From Avoscillospira sp045652125 (GTDB lineage: Bacteria; Bacillota; Clostridia; Oscillospirales; Oscillospiraceae): a stretch of DNA of 39,265 nucleotides. The position numbers were made by a program, and so were the translations under genes. The notes under the pieces are model-generated. The model was not told the DNA's origin and ran no database searches. It saw nothing but the letters and a program-made list of their open reading frames with translations. The DNA is taken from assembly GCA_045652125.1 (NCBI GenBank), contig JAZRTT010000022.1:1-39265 (forward strand), given 5' to 3'. Positions 33,242 to 39,265 of the stretch are shown piece by piece (the stretch's first letter is position 1; each line of letters opens with the position of its first letter).

Positions 33242-33287
33242 CCTCCCTGTTTTATCGATGATGGTAGTATCACCCAAAACAGGGAGG
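33242..33287 (-). terminator. Terminator hairpin that contains the SD of the small gene
   Basis: On the minus strand CCTCCCTGTTTT (33287-33276) pairs perfectly with AAAACAGGGAGG (33253-33242) around a 22-nt loop, and TTTTATT follows directly, ending at the ATG of the 83-aa gene. It fits a terminator of the dCMP deaminase mRNA. Its 3' arm contains the GGGAGG used by the next gene. Confidence 0.75.
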
Positions 33288-33304
33288 AATATTCTGTATG
33301 TATC

Positions 33305-33817
33305 TTACTTTGCGGCAACAGGCTCTCCAAACTCAAGGTCCAGCTCAAAAATGGAATCGTCATGATCGATCCACTCCTGAACCGGAACGATCTCATACTC
33401 TGTCTCTGAGCGGCGGATGACAATGCGTTCCAGACCGGAGTTAATGATGGTTCGGCGGCACATGGAGCAGGAGGTGGCATCGGACAACAGTTTACCGGAG
33501 GCGGCATCTCGTCCGACCAAATACAAGGTAGCTCCGATGCAATCCTTCCGTGCTGCAGAAATAATGGCATTGGCTTCGGCGTGAACACTGCGGCAGAGTT
33601 CATATCGTTCTCCTCTGGGAATCCGCATTTGTTCCCGTACACAGTAGCCCAGCTCATTGCAGTTGGCGCGGCCGCGAGGTGCACCGTTATAACCGGTGGA
33701 AACAATTTCGTCGTTTCGAACAATGATGGCACCATACCAACGGCGCAGACAGGTGGATCGCTCCATCACAGTCTGGGCAATGTCCAAATAATAATTTTCC
33801 TTATCAATTCTATGCAT
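33305..33817 (-). CDS. dCMP deaminase family protein
   Basis: A zinc-dependent deaminase predicted to convert dCMP to dUMP for thymidylate synthesis; cytoplasmic, related to ComEB. The 170-aa protein has the zinc motif VHAEANAI (His79, catalytic Glu81) and SCSMCRRTIINSG (Cys117, Cys120). The usual Pro before the first Cys is Ser, a variation that keeps all ligands. TGYNGAPRGRANC (about residues 41-53) is the nucleotide-binding segment of dCMP deaminases. GGGAGG lies eight bases before the ATG, and the promoter is at 33844-33872. The C-terminal 35 residues beyond the core are acidic. Confidence 0.9.
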   Translation of the reverse strand: MHRIDKENYYLDIAQTVMERSTCLRRWYGAIIVRNDEIVSTGYNGAPRGRANCNELGYCVREQMRIPRGERYELCRSVHAEANAIISAARKDCIGATLYLVGRDAASGKLLSDATSCSMCRRTIINSGLERIVIRRSETEYEIVPVQEWIDHDDSIFELDLEFGEPVAAK

Positions 33818-33843
33818 AAACAGTGCCTCCCTTACTTTTTTTC

Positions 33844-33872
33844 ATCATAACATGATAATGCCATTCATGCAA
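33844..33872 (-). promoter_or_regulatory. dCMP deaminase promoter
   Basis: On the minus strand, -35 TTGCAT (33872-33867), 17-bp spacer, -10 TATGAT (33849-33844), divergent from the next promoter. Confidence 0.6.
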
Positions 33873-33900
33873 TGATAAATCTTATTGAAATGTCTTTTTC

Positions 33901-33929
33901 TTGCGAAATTTGAGAAAAGCTGATATAAT
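33901..33929 (+). promoter_or_regulatory. Promoter of the stalk/deacetylase-like gene
   Basis: -35 TTGCGA (33901-33906), 17-bp spacer and extended -10 TGATATAAT (TATAAT 33924-33929). The first ten bases are identical to the glnS promoter's -35 region. Confidence 0.7.
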
Positions 33930-33954
33930 ATATAAACAGAAGGGAGGACTGTTT

Positions 33955-35007
33955 ATGAAAAAACGATTTCTGTCACTGATGCTGTTGGCAGTGCTGCTAA
34001 TTAGCGTGGTTCCCGGTGTTCACGGAATCAGCCCTCTTTGTTTTATTGCGACCAATGACTCTGTACCGTTGGTTCTTCAGCGGGGAGAGAATCCGTTTTA
34101 TTCCGGCGGTAGGCTATATATTCCTTATAATGCGTTTGATGCCAGCCCAAACGGAGTCGGTGCTTCCTATAATGCAGATAAGAACACATTTGTCCTTTTT
34201 AACAGTGCACAAACACTGATATTTAATTTGAAGGAAAAAACATATACAGACAGTCAGGATAACTCCTATTCTGTGGATCCGGTGTACCGCAGCGGCGTAT
34301 TATACATCCCTTCCACCGTTGCTCAGCACTTCGGATTGTCTGTGACCCTGCTGTTCAGCCGCTATGGTTATCCGATCGTTCGATTTACCGATGGCAGTCA
34401 GGTTTATGATGACGGTACCTTTGTTGCACAGGCGGAAAACCTGATCGACCGTGCTGCAGAGGCCTACGAGGCAGACAGTACCGCACAGCAGCAAAATCCC
34501 GGCACCCTTGGAGATGACCCTGCCAATGAGGGAGAAGAGTTGGTCAATCCCGTAAATGTATATCTGGCTTTTGTTGAGGAGGCATTTTCTAAGGAAACAT
34601 TGGATATGCTAAGTGCAATGGCTGTTCACGGTGCCTTTTTCCTGACGGAAGAGCAGATTTTGTCGGACCGAGATCTGGTGCGCTCTATCTATGCTGCCGG
34701 TCATACCGTCGGCCTGACGGTTTCTCCCGGGGAGACAGATATTCTTTCCGCTCTGGACCGTGCCAATGACGCATTGGATCAAGTTTTGTACTTCCGGTCT
34801 GCTTTTGTACTGCTGCCCACCGGAACTTCTCTGCAGAGCAGGTCCTTTTGTATCTTGCCTGAACCTGCTGCGCGGCGGGTAGAGGATGTACTGAAAGAAC
34901 CGCAAACACAACACCTGTTTGTGGTACGAAGCGGTGCTTCGGAGATTCTGCTGAACTTTGCAAATGGCGGTGCGGCCCTTCAATTGCTGCGTGAGACCAG
35001 TTTTTGA
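33955..35007 (+). CDS. Secreted stalk-domain protein with a degenerate polysaccharide-deacetylase-like domain
   Basis: A 350-aa exported protein. Residues 1-24 are a signal peptide (MKKRFLSLMLLAVLLISVVPG). Residues about 25-150 look like a copper-amine-oxidase-N/stalk domain: short beta strands with GGRLYIPYNAF and SGVLYIPSTVAQHFG. A Glu/Asn-rich linker follows. From about 200 the pattern VNVYLAFVEEAFSKETLDML, HGAFFLTEEQI, DRDLVRSIYAAGHTVGLTV follows the NodB polysaccharide deacetylase fold. The TFDDGP motif and metal-binding histidines are not there, so catalysis is unlikely. The ATG at 33955 has GGGAGG ahead; an in-frame upstream start would lie in the promoter. It stands alone before tRNA-Arg. 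The domain reading is inference from pattern similarity. Confidence 0.65.
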   Translation: MKKRFLSLMLLAVLLISVVPGVHGISPLCFIATNDSVPLVLQRGENPFYSGGRLYIPYNAFDASPNGVGASYNADKNTFVLFNSAQTLIFNLKEKTYTDSQDNSYSVDPVYRSGVLYIPSTVAQHFGLSVTLLFSRYGYPIVRFTDGSQVYDDGTFVAQAENLIDRAAEAYEADSTAQQQNPGTLGDDPANEGEELVNPVNVYLAFVEEAFSKETLDMLSAMAVHGAFFLTEEQILSDRDLVRSIYAAGHTVGLTVSPGETDILSALDRANDALDQVLYFRSAFVLLPTGTSLQSRSFCILPEPAARRVEDVLKEPQTQHLFVVRSGASEILLNFANGGAALQLLRETSF

Positions 35008-35040
35008 TAATTTGAAAATTCTTCAAAAAAGCACTTGCAA

Positions 35041-35068
35041 TTGACGGCTGTCTGTGATAACATATCAA
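35041..35068 (+). promoter_or_regulatory. Candidate tRNA-Arg promoter
   Basis: -35 TTGACG (35041-35046) with a 16-bp spacer to TATCAA (35063-35068), eight bases before the tRNA. TTGCAA at 35035 with GATAAC at 35056 is an alternative. Confidence 0.45.
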
Positions 35069-35076
35069 AGTGCCAC

Positions 35077-35153
35077 GCGCCGGTAGCTCAGTTGGATAGA
35101 GTGACTGGCTACGAACCAGTAGGTCAGGGGTTCGAGTCCCTTCCGGCGTACCA
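35077..35153 (+). tRNA. tRNA-Arg(ACG)
   Basis: A complete 77-nt cloverleaf. The acceptor GCGCCGG pairs with CCGGCGT (G-T at the first pair), discriminator A, CCA encoded. The anticodon stem ACTGG/CCAGT holds the loop CTACGAA with anticodon ACG, read as ICG after deamination of A34, so it decodes CGU, CGC and CGA. T-arm GGTTCGAGTCC. An integrative element begins within about 100 bp downstream. Confidence 0.96.
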
Positions 35154-35207
35154 ATAAAAAGCACCGAGTTTAGGCGGGGCTTCGTAAAACAGTTATTTTG
35201 AAAAAAG

Positions 35208-35229
35208 CTTGAAAACGACTGTTTTCAAG
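35208..35229. repeat. Inverted repeat at the left end of the element
   Basis: Perfect 9-bp arms CTTGAAAAC/GTTTTCAAG around GACT, between tRNA-Arg and the recombinase stop. It could be part of the recombinase binding site or a terminator stem without a T-run. Confidence 0.5.
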
Positions 35230-35231
35230 GG

Positions 35232-35265
35232 ACGGCGTGACTTCGGTCACGCCGTTTCCTTTTTC
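35232..35265 (+). terminator. Terminator downstream of tRNA-Arg, facing the recombinase
   Basis: Perfect 10-bp arms ACGGCGTGAC/GTCACGCCGT around a TTCG tetraloop, followed by TTCCTTTTT on the plus strand. It would end tRNA-Arg transcription. The recombinase stop codon (35249-35247) lies inside its 3' arm. Confidence 0.75.
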
Positions 35266-36989
35266 GCAAGTTCTTCCAAAGGGATAAAGCCGATGCCGTC
35301 ATATTCGATGTGGATATTCTGTCTGCGCTTGCCGCTGGACTTGTCGGGTGCTTCCACATAGATCGCCTTTATCAGCTCTCGCAGCATACACGGATCAATC
35401 TCCTCGATGTCCACGTATTTGTCTGCCGTTCGGACGAATCTTTCAACATTTTCGTTCTGTCTTTCCTGTACTTCAATTTCCTGTCGCAGAGCGACAACCT
35501 CTGCTTCAAGCTGTTTCTGTTCCGCTTCGTAGTTCTGGCTCATCATCTCAAATCGCTCGTCGTTCAGCTTGCCCTTCACATTGTCCTCGTAAATCTTAAC
35601 GAACAGCCTTTTCAGCTCAGCGATTCGGCGCTCATTGCGTTCAAGCTGTTTGCGGCTCGTCTGCAATATTTCTGCCGACTCCAACTGGAGTTGCTGTCCC
35701 ATTACGAAGATGAAATGCTGACGGTATCTGAGAACATACCCCATGACCAACTGGATGTGCTTTAGGACCATACGCTCCAGCACGGACTCACGGATGAAGT
35801 GCGTTCCGCACTTGTCTTTGTGCTTCCAATGAAGCGAACAATCGAAGAATGCTCCCTCTCGTTTACCGTTGTTGGTGGCTCCGTAGTACAGCTTCTCACC
35901 ACAATCGGCACAGTACACCAAACCGGAAAAGGTACTTGTAATCCCTGACTTGGTTTTTCGCTGCCTTTGCTGGCGGATGATCTGCACCTTATCAAAGATA
36001 TCCTTTTCGATGATGGCTTCGTGGGTATCCTCGAAGATTGCCTGCTTCTCAACAAGATTGTCCCTTTGCTTCTTGTCCCAAATGGAATTGGTGTAGGTCT
36101 TGAAGTTGACCGTACAGCCTGTGTACTCCTTGCGCTCCAGAATATGAACTACGGTACTGGCATTCCATCCGCAAGGGTTTTCGGGCGCTGTGTTGGGACT
36201 CTTGATGCCCTGGCTGTCCTTGTAGGCGGTAGGGGTGAGAACACCATCTGCCTTTAGCTGATTGGCGATCTGCGAAGGACCTCGTCCGTTCATGCACATC
36301 TCAAAGATGCGTTTCACAACGGATGCTGCTTCGGGGTCGATCAGCCAAGTCTGCGGATTCTCTTTGTCCTTGATGTAGCCGTAAGGGACATTGGTGGTCA
36401 GCGGTACGCCACGTTCACCCTTTGCTTTCTGCACAGCACGGATTTTGCGGCTGGTATCTTTTGCGAAAAACTCATTGAACCAGTTTTTGATACCCGCCAT
36501 GTCGCACTCGGTGCTGTTCATGTCGATGGAATCGAAGTGATCATTGATGGCGATATATCGAACACCGCTTTTCGGGAATACGATGTTGATATACAGGCTG
36601 GTCATCGCAGAGTTTCGTCCAAGTCTCGACAGGTCTTTCGTGATGATCGTACCAATACGACCTGTTTTGACTTCTGCAAGCATCTGCTGAAAACCGGGAC
36701 GATTATCGAAGTCAACGCCACTGTATCCGTCATCCACGAAGAATGTGGAATTTGGGAAATGATTCTGCTTTGCGTATTGAAGCAGGATCATTTTTTGCGT
36801 CTGTATCGAATTCGACTCGTCAGCCTTTTCGCCGTTTTTGCCTTCCTTCATATCCTCAACAGACAGTCTGCAATAAAGGGCGGTAATTTTGTCTGTTGCT
36901 CCTAACATTTCTGTTTCCTCCTCAATCGGAGCAACTGTCAGTACAGGATTGGCTGTCTCTATTATATCAAATTTCTGAATATCTGTCAT
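35247..36989 (-). CDS. Large serine recombinase, TnpX/DUF4368 type
   Basis: Site-specific recombinase for integration and excision of the element. The 580-aa protein has the serine-recombinase catalytic domain: ITALYCRLSVED with catalytic Ser43, DDGYSGVDFDNRPGFQQM, and KDLSRLGRN with the active-site Arg. A recombinase domain (about 185-290) follows, then a zinc ribbon (CADCGEKL ... CSLHWKHKDKCG) and a coiled coil with a C-terminal DUF4368 region (about 440-570). The ATG at 36989 overlaps the upstream stop (ATGA) with GGGGG ahead. An internal ATG at 36908 (MLGATDK) has a perfect AGGAGG at 8 nt and is the start typical of relatives, so the true N-terminus is open. Confidence 0.92.
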   Translation of the reverse strand: MTDIQKFDIIETANPVLTVAPIEEETEMLGATDKITALYCRLSVEDMKEGKNGEKADESNSIQTQKMILLQYAKQNHFPNSTFFVDDGYSGVDFDNRPGFQQMLAEVKTGRIGTIITKDLSRLGRNSAMTSLYINIVFPKSGVRYIAINDHFDSIDMNSTECDMAGIKNWFNEFFAKDTSRKIRAVQKAKGERGVPLTTNVPYGYIKDKENPQTWLIDPEAASVVKRIFEMCMNGRGPSQIANQLKADGVLTPTAYKDSQGIKSPNTAPENPCGWNASTVVHILERKEYTGCTVNFKTYTNSIWDKKQRDNLVEKQAIFEDTHEAIIEKDIFDKVQIIRQQRQRKTKSGITSTFSGLVYCADCGEKLYYGATNNGKREGAFFDCSLHWKHKDKCGTHFIRESVLERMVLKHIQLVMGYVLRYRQHFIFVMGQQLQLESAEILQTSRKQLERNERRIAELKRLFVKIYEDNVKGKLNDERFEMMSQNYEAEQKQLEAEVVALRQEIEVQERQNENVERFVRTADKYVDIEEIDPCMLRELIKAIYVEAPDKSSGKRRQNIHIEYDGIGFIPLEELAKKETA

Positions 36990-37348
36990 TGATGTCCCCC
37001 TAACTGATTTGTAAACTTTCTCGATGTGATGCGCTCCAGCTTACGAACGAAGCTGCCCTCGCCCTCATAGCTGCCGGTTACGGTGTAGATCGTTCCGCTG
37101 ATTTCTTCGGTAACAGTCAGTTCCGGAATCCAGTAGGCAGAAATGTTTTTGACCACGATATTACCGTTTTCATCGAAGCGGATATTGCGGCGGGGCTTGC
37201 CGTCCGGCAGCGGTTCACACTTCAAATACGGATCGGGATTAGAGAAATAGTAACAAGGCACATCGTCGTCTTCGGGTACGGTCAACGATTTGAGCCATTG
37301 CTTCAGCTCTTCCGGTGTCATATCTATTGCTTTCTTTTGTTCACTCAT
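36986..37348 (-). CDS. TnpW-like small protein encoded with the recombinase
   Basis: A 120-aa protein directly upstream of the recombinase and overlapping it by four bases. The C-terminal 45 residues (EISGTIYTVTGSYEGEGSFVRKLERI) resemble the small TnpW family of Tn4451-like elements, whose function is unknown. The N-terminal part, with EELKQWLKSLTVPEDDDVPCYY and a Pro- and Asn-rich stretch, goes beyond that domain. The ATG at 37348 follows AAAGGA. An in-frame extension to 37528 passes through the 27-bp palindrome and the end of the relaxase gene and is rejected. Confidence 0.7.
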   Translation of the reverse strand: MSEQKKAIDMTPEELKQWLKSLTVPEDDDVPCYYFSNPDPYLKCEPLPDGKPRRNIRFDENGNIVVKNISAYWIPELTVTEEISGTIYTVTGSYEGEGSFVRKLERITSRKFTNQLGGHQ

Positions 37349-37377
37349 TGTAAAAATCCTTTCTTTGTTGTGATGGC

Positions 37378-37404
37378 GGCAAAGTGCCAAGTTGGCACTT
37401 TGCC
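37378..37404. repeat. Perfect 27-bp palindrome between relaxase and TnpW-like genes
   Basis: Arms GGCAAAGTGCCAA and TTGGCACTTTGCC around a single G, with no T-run on either side, so not an ordinary terminator. It could be an operator, a recombinase or relaxosome site, or an mRNA-processing hairpin. Confidence 0.65.
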
Positions 37405-37437
37405 GGAAGGGAATGGAATCGAAGGGAAAGGAAGGAA

Positions 37438-38910
37438 TCAGCGTTCCTCCTGTTTGCGATTGTCTTTTTTCTGTTGAGCCTGCTCGACATTGCCGAGTCC
37501 TTTGTTCACGCAGGACTGAATGCTCCAAATCTGTCGGTATTCTTCACGGATGGCAACGAACTTGGCGTAGGTTTCCTTGTGTGCCTGTTCAAGGGCTGCA
37601 TACTCTTTGTCCAGAGCTTTGGGATCATACTTGCCATCAGGACACAGCTCCAGAAGCTTGCGTCTGACAGCGTAATACTGCTTCAATTCCTTTTCATGTT
37701 CTGCCTTGTACTTCGCCTTTGCCTTGTCGAACTTGATTTTCTGCAAGCCGTCCACAATCGGCTTCAGCTCTTTCAAGATAGAAGCGTATTCGGGTGCTTT
37801 GCGAATCTCTTTCATGCGGGCAGTCTCTGCATCCATGGTAGCTTTCAATTCATCAACGGAATCTCTGAGGGTAGATACACGGCTTTCCAAATCTTCAATC
37901 GTGTAGATCTCATTGGATTTGAGATAGTTCGCCATAGCGTTCAGCTCTTTCAGATTGCTGACCTTCGCTTTTTGTGAATAGGCTTTGGCATTACGCATAT
38001 CGAAATATCTTTGCAACGGAATGATGACAGGATCGGATTGTGGCTTGTCCAACTCTGCCTTGATTTCTTTGATAGACTCAAGTAGTGCCGCCAGACTTTT
38101 CCGCAGATCACGGATAAAGGCGTTGGTGGCTCTGATCCACCGATTGAACTCTCCTTTTTCGGTCTTGATGCCTTTCTTCTCCATGGCTCGGACGGTGGGG
38201 CCTTCATGGACTGTCGGTAACAATTCGATGCCCTGTCGCTCGTAACTGCGGTGATCTATGCGAACATCCAAGCCTTTTTCTTCAAACTTGGCGTTGCACA
38301 TCACCGCCCATTGCTCACGCCAGAATTCCAAAGTGTCCGCCGAACCCCAATCGGTAGTGGGAACGGCATTGAATACATAATCACCTTTGCCGTCAGAGAT
38401 GCGACTGCCGTTTTCATCAAGCACATATTCTCGTTTCTGCTTGAAGCCCCATTTGCCGTTCTGCTCGATAGGACGGATGGGACACAGAAAGTGAAAGTGC
38501 GGATTGGGGATGCCGCCTTCCTCACGATCCGGCTCGTGAATCGCTAAGTCCACCACCATGCCACGGCTGACAAAATGCTCGGTAAGGAATTGCCTCGCAA
38601 GGGCGATATTTTCCTCCTGGGTAAATTCATTCTGAAAGGAAATGTCGAAGCTGTAGGCAAGCTGCGCTCGCTTTCCTTTCTCCGCTTTCTCAACGGCGTT
38701 CCATAAGGTTTCTCGGTCTGCATACTCTCTTGGTGCATGGGGCTGCAACAAGATTTCGGTGCAGATAACACCGCCCTTGTTGGTGTAGTCGCTGTCCTCG
38801 CCGTAATACTCGCTGTGCAGTTTTTCGCCTGCTCGGTAGGCAGCGGATGCGATGGCGGATTGGCCTTCGCTGCGTTTGATCTGCTCTACATGAAAATGAT
38901 ACAGTGCGAT
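37438..38910 (-). CDS. MobA/MobL family relaxase with a non-canonical (ATC) start
   Basis: Nicks the transfer origin and pilots the strand during conjugative mobilization. The frame gives 490 aa from ATC at 38910. Position 25 is then the Tyr of AIASAAYRAG, matching the catalytic Tyr25 of the MobA family. The metal-binding histidines are in IHEPD and NPHFHFLCPIRP (H138, H140). The C-terminal half is a long coiled coil (about 280-480). A GGAGG lies seven bases before ATC, and ATC-GCA-CTG would read MALYHFHVEQ as in relatives if the codon were ATG. CTG at 38904 is an alternative. The first canonical start, TTG at 38751, would delete the catalytic Tyr. Confidence 0.82.
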   Translation of the reverse strand: MALYHFHVEQIKRSEGQSAIASAAYRAGEKLHSEYYGEDSDYTNKGGVICTEILLQPHAPREYADRETLWNAVEKAEKGKRAQLAYSFDISFQNEFTQEENIALARQFLTEHFVSRGMVVDLAIHEPDREEGGIPNPHFHFLCPIRPIEQNGKWGFKQKREYVLDENGSRISDGKGDYVFNAVPTTDWGSADTLEFWREQWAVMCNAKFEEKGLDVRIDHRSYERQGIELLPTVHEGPTVRAMEKKGIKTEKGEFNRWIRATNAFIRDLRKSLAALLESIKEIKAELDKPQSDPVIIPLQRYFDMRNAKAYSQKAKVSNLKELNAMANYLKSNEIYTIEDLESRVSTLRDSVDELKATMDAETARMKEIRKAPEYASILKELKPIVDGLQKIKFDKAKAKYKAEHEKELKQYYAVRRKLLELCPDGKYDPKALDKEYAALEQAHKETYAKFVAIREEYRQIWSIQSCVNKGLGNVEQAQQKKDNRKQEER

Positions 38911-38912
38911 AC

Positions 38913-39239
38913 TTATCCCTCCTTTACACGTCTGACTTTGGAATCGTGGTTGCTCTTCATGCGGCGAACGGCCTGCTGAATGTCATCCTTGTGAAAGACA
39001 TATTCCAGCAGCTCCATCACCTCGGTGATGTCCAGTTCTTTGATCTCCGGCGCGATGCTTTCCAAAGTTCCTGCGATGGTGCATAACCGGTGAGTGCGGC
39101 GTTTGCGCTCGCCGTCCTCGAAATACTTCTGGCGGTTTTCCAGTCGGGTAATTCTGTGGTTGAGCTGTTCGATCTCCTTCTCGTTTTTCTCTTTTTCTTT
39201 TTTGAGCCTTTCAAGCTCGGGGTTGGGTTTGTATTCCAT
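38913..39239 (-). CDS. DUF3847 domain-containing protein
   Basis: A 108-aa protein commonly found just upstream of MobA/MobL relaxase genes in Firmicutes elements; role unknown, probably accessory to mobilization. The N-terminal half is a charged coiled coil (ELERLKKEKEKNEKEIEQL). RITRLENRQKYFEDGERKRRTHRLCTIAGTLESI is the family core. The C-terminus is basic. A GGAGG at five bases precedes the ATG. Its TAA stop lies two bases before the relaxase ATC codon, so the relaxase is probably translated by coupling. Confidence 0.88.
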   Translation of the reverse strand: MEYKPNPELERLKKEKEKNEKEIEQLNHRITRLENRQKYFEDGERKRRTHRLCTIAGTLESIAPEIKELDITEVMELLEYVFHKDDIQQAVRRMKSNHDSKVRRVKEG

Positions 39240-39265
39240 AGAACCTCCTTTGTGTGGGGATTGTT

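Larger units (their letters stand above)
35154..39265 (-). mobile_element. Integrative mobilizable element, left part (TnpX-like recombinase)
   Basis: Starts somewhere in 35154-35246 after tRNA-Arg and runs off the window. All four genes read leftward and are tightly packed: DUF3847 protein, MobA/MobL relaxase, TnpW-like protein and large serine recombinase. This combination of recombinase plus relaxase, without a visible mating-pair apparatus, fits an element moved by a helper, or one end of a larger conjugative element. The exact end and any direct repeat cannot be fixed without the other junction. Confidence 0.75.

Noticed and set aside
33235..33735. N-terminal extension of the 83-aa small protein
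   Set aside because: It passes through the terminator hairpin and reads the dCMP deaminase gene in a second frame; the ATG at 33234 has an ideal SD.
37378..37404. Palindrome read as an ordinary terminator
   Set aside because: No T-run follows on either strand, so it is listed as a repeat of unknown role.
1..39265. CRISPR arrays, toxin-antitoxin or other defence systems, prophage structural genes
   Set aside because: No regularly spaced repeats and no coding sequence resembling these systems was found; the only mobile genes are those at the right end.

Overview
This 39.3 kb window reads as chromosome of a low-to-mid GC Gram-positive anaerobe, most likely class Clostridia and probably an Oscillospiraceae-type gut bacterium. 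The evidence is a PolC-type replicase, the pyrH-frr-uppS-cdsA-dxr-rseP-ispG-polC cluster, an ECF vitamin transporter module next to truA, strong purine-rich Shine-Dalgarno (SD) sites including several before TTG or GTG starts, and a TnpX-like large serine recombinase element of the kind common in Clostridia. The taxonomic placement is inference; no rRNA is present.

Layout. 1-600: an intact tRNA-Pro(UGG) with its terminator, and a severed 5' half of a second tRNA-Pro nearer the promoter. 600-4200: trmB (tRNA m7G46 methylation), then convergently two FAD-dependent proteins of uncertain function. 4200-7600: glnS and an MFS transporter with a structured leader. 7660-18230: a long forward operon for UMP kinase, ribosome recycling, undecaprenyl phosphate and phospholipid precursors, the MEP isoprenoid pathway (dxr, ispG), a site-2 protease and PolC. 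18200-21950 (reverse): a TauE/SafE-type exporter split into two half-size genes, the t6A dehydratase tcdA, a membrane-anchored parvulin foldase, a structured RNA of about 195 nt that I interpret as 6S RNA, and a DUF1292 protein. 22070-32985 (forward): class A PBP, an rRNA methyltransferase-like protein, ecfA1-ecfA2-ecfT, truA, a membrane-anchored beta-propeller-like DUF5711 protein, a ClpE-like AAA+ unfoldase and a TIGR01440 protein. 32980-35010: a small tail-anchored protein, a dCMP deaminase and a secreted stalk/deacetylase-like pseudoenzyme. 35077-35153: tRNA-Arg(ACG).

From just after tRNA-Arg to the right edge lies the left part of an integrative mobilizable element read on the minus strand: a DUF3847 protein, a MobA/MobL relaxase, a TnpW-like small protein and a large serine recombinase. 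The element is cut by the window edge.

Most genes are ordinary core functions. The points most worth a second look are: the relaxase, whose expected start codon is ATC rather than ATG; two places where the SD of a downstream gene sits in the 3' arm of a terminator-like hairpin; the 6S RNA candidate; a deacetylase-like protein that has lost its catalytic motifs; the broken tRNA-Pro; and an inverted repeat centred on the clpE-like promoter. I saw no CRISPR array, and no defence or biosynthetic system.
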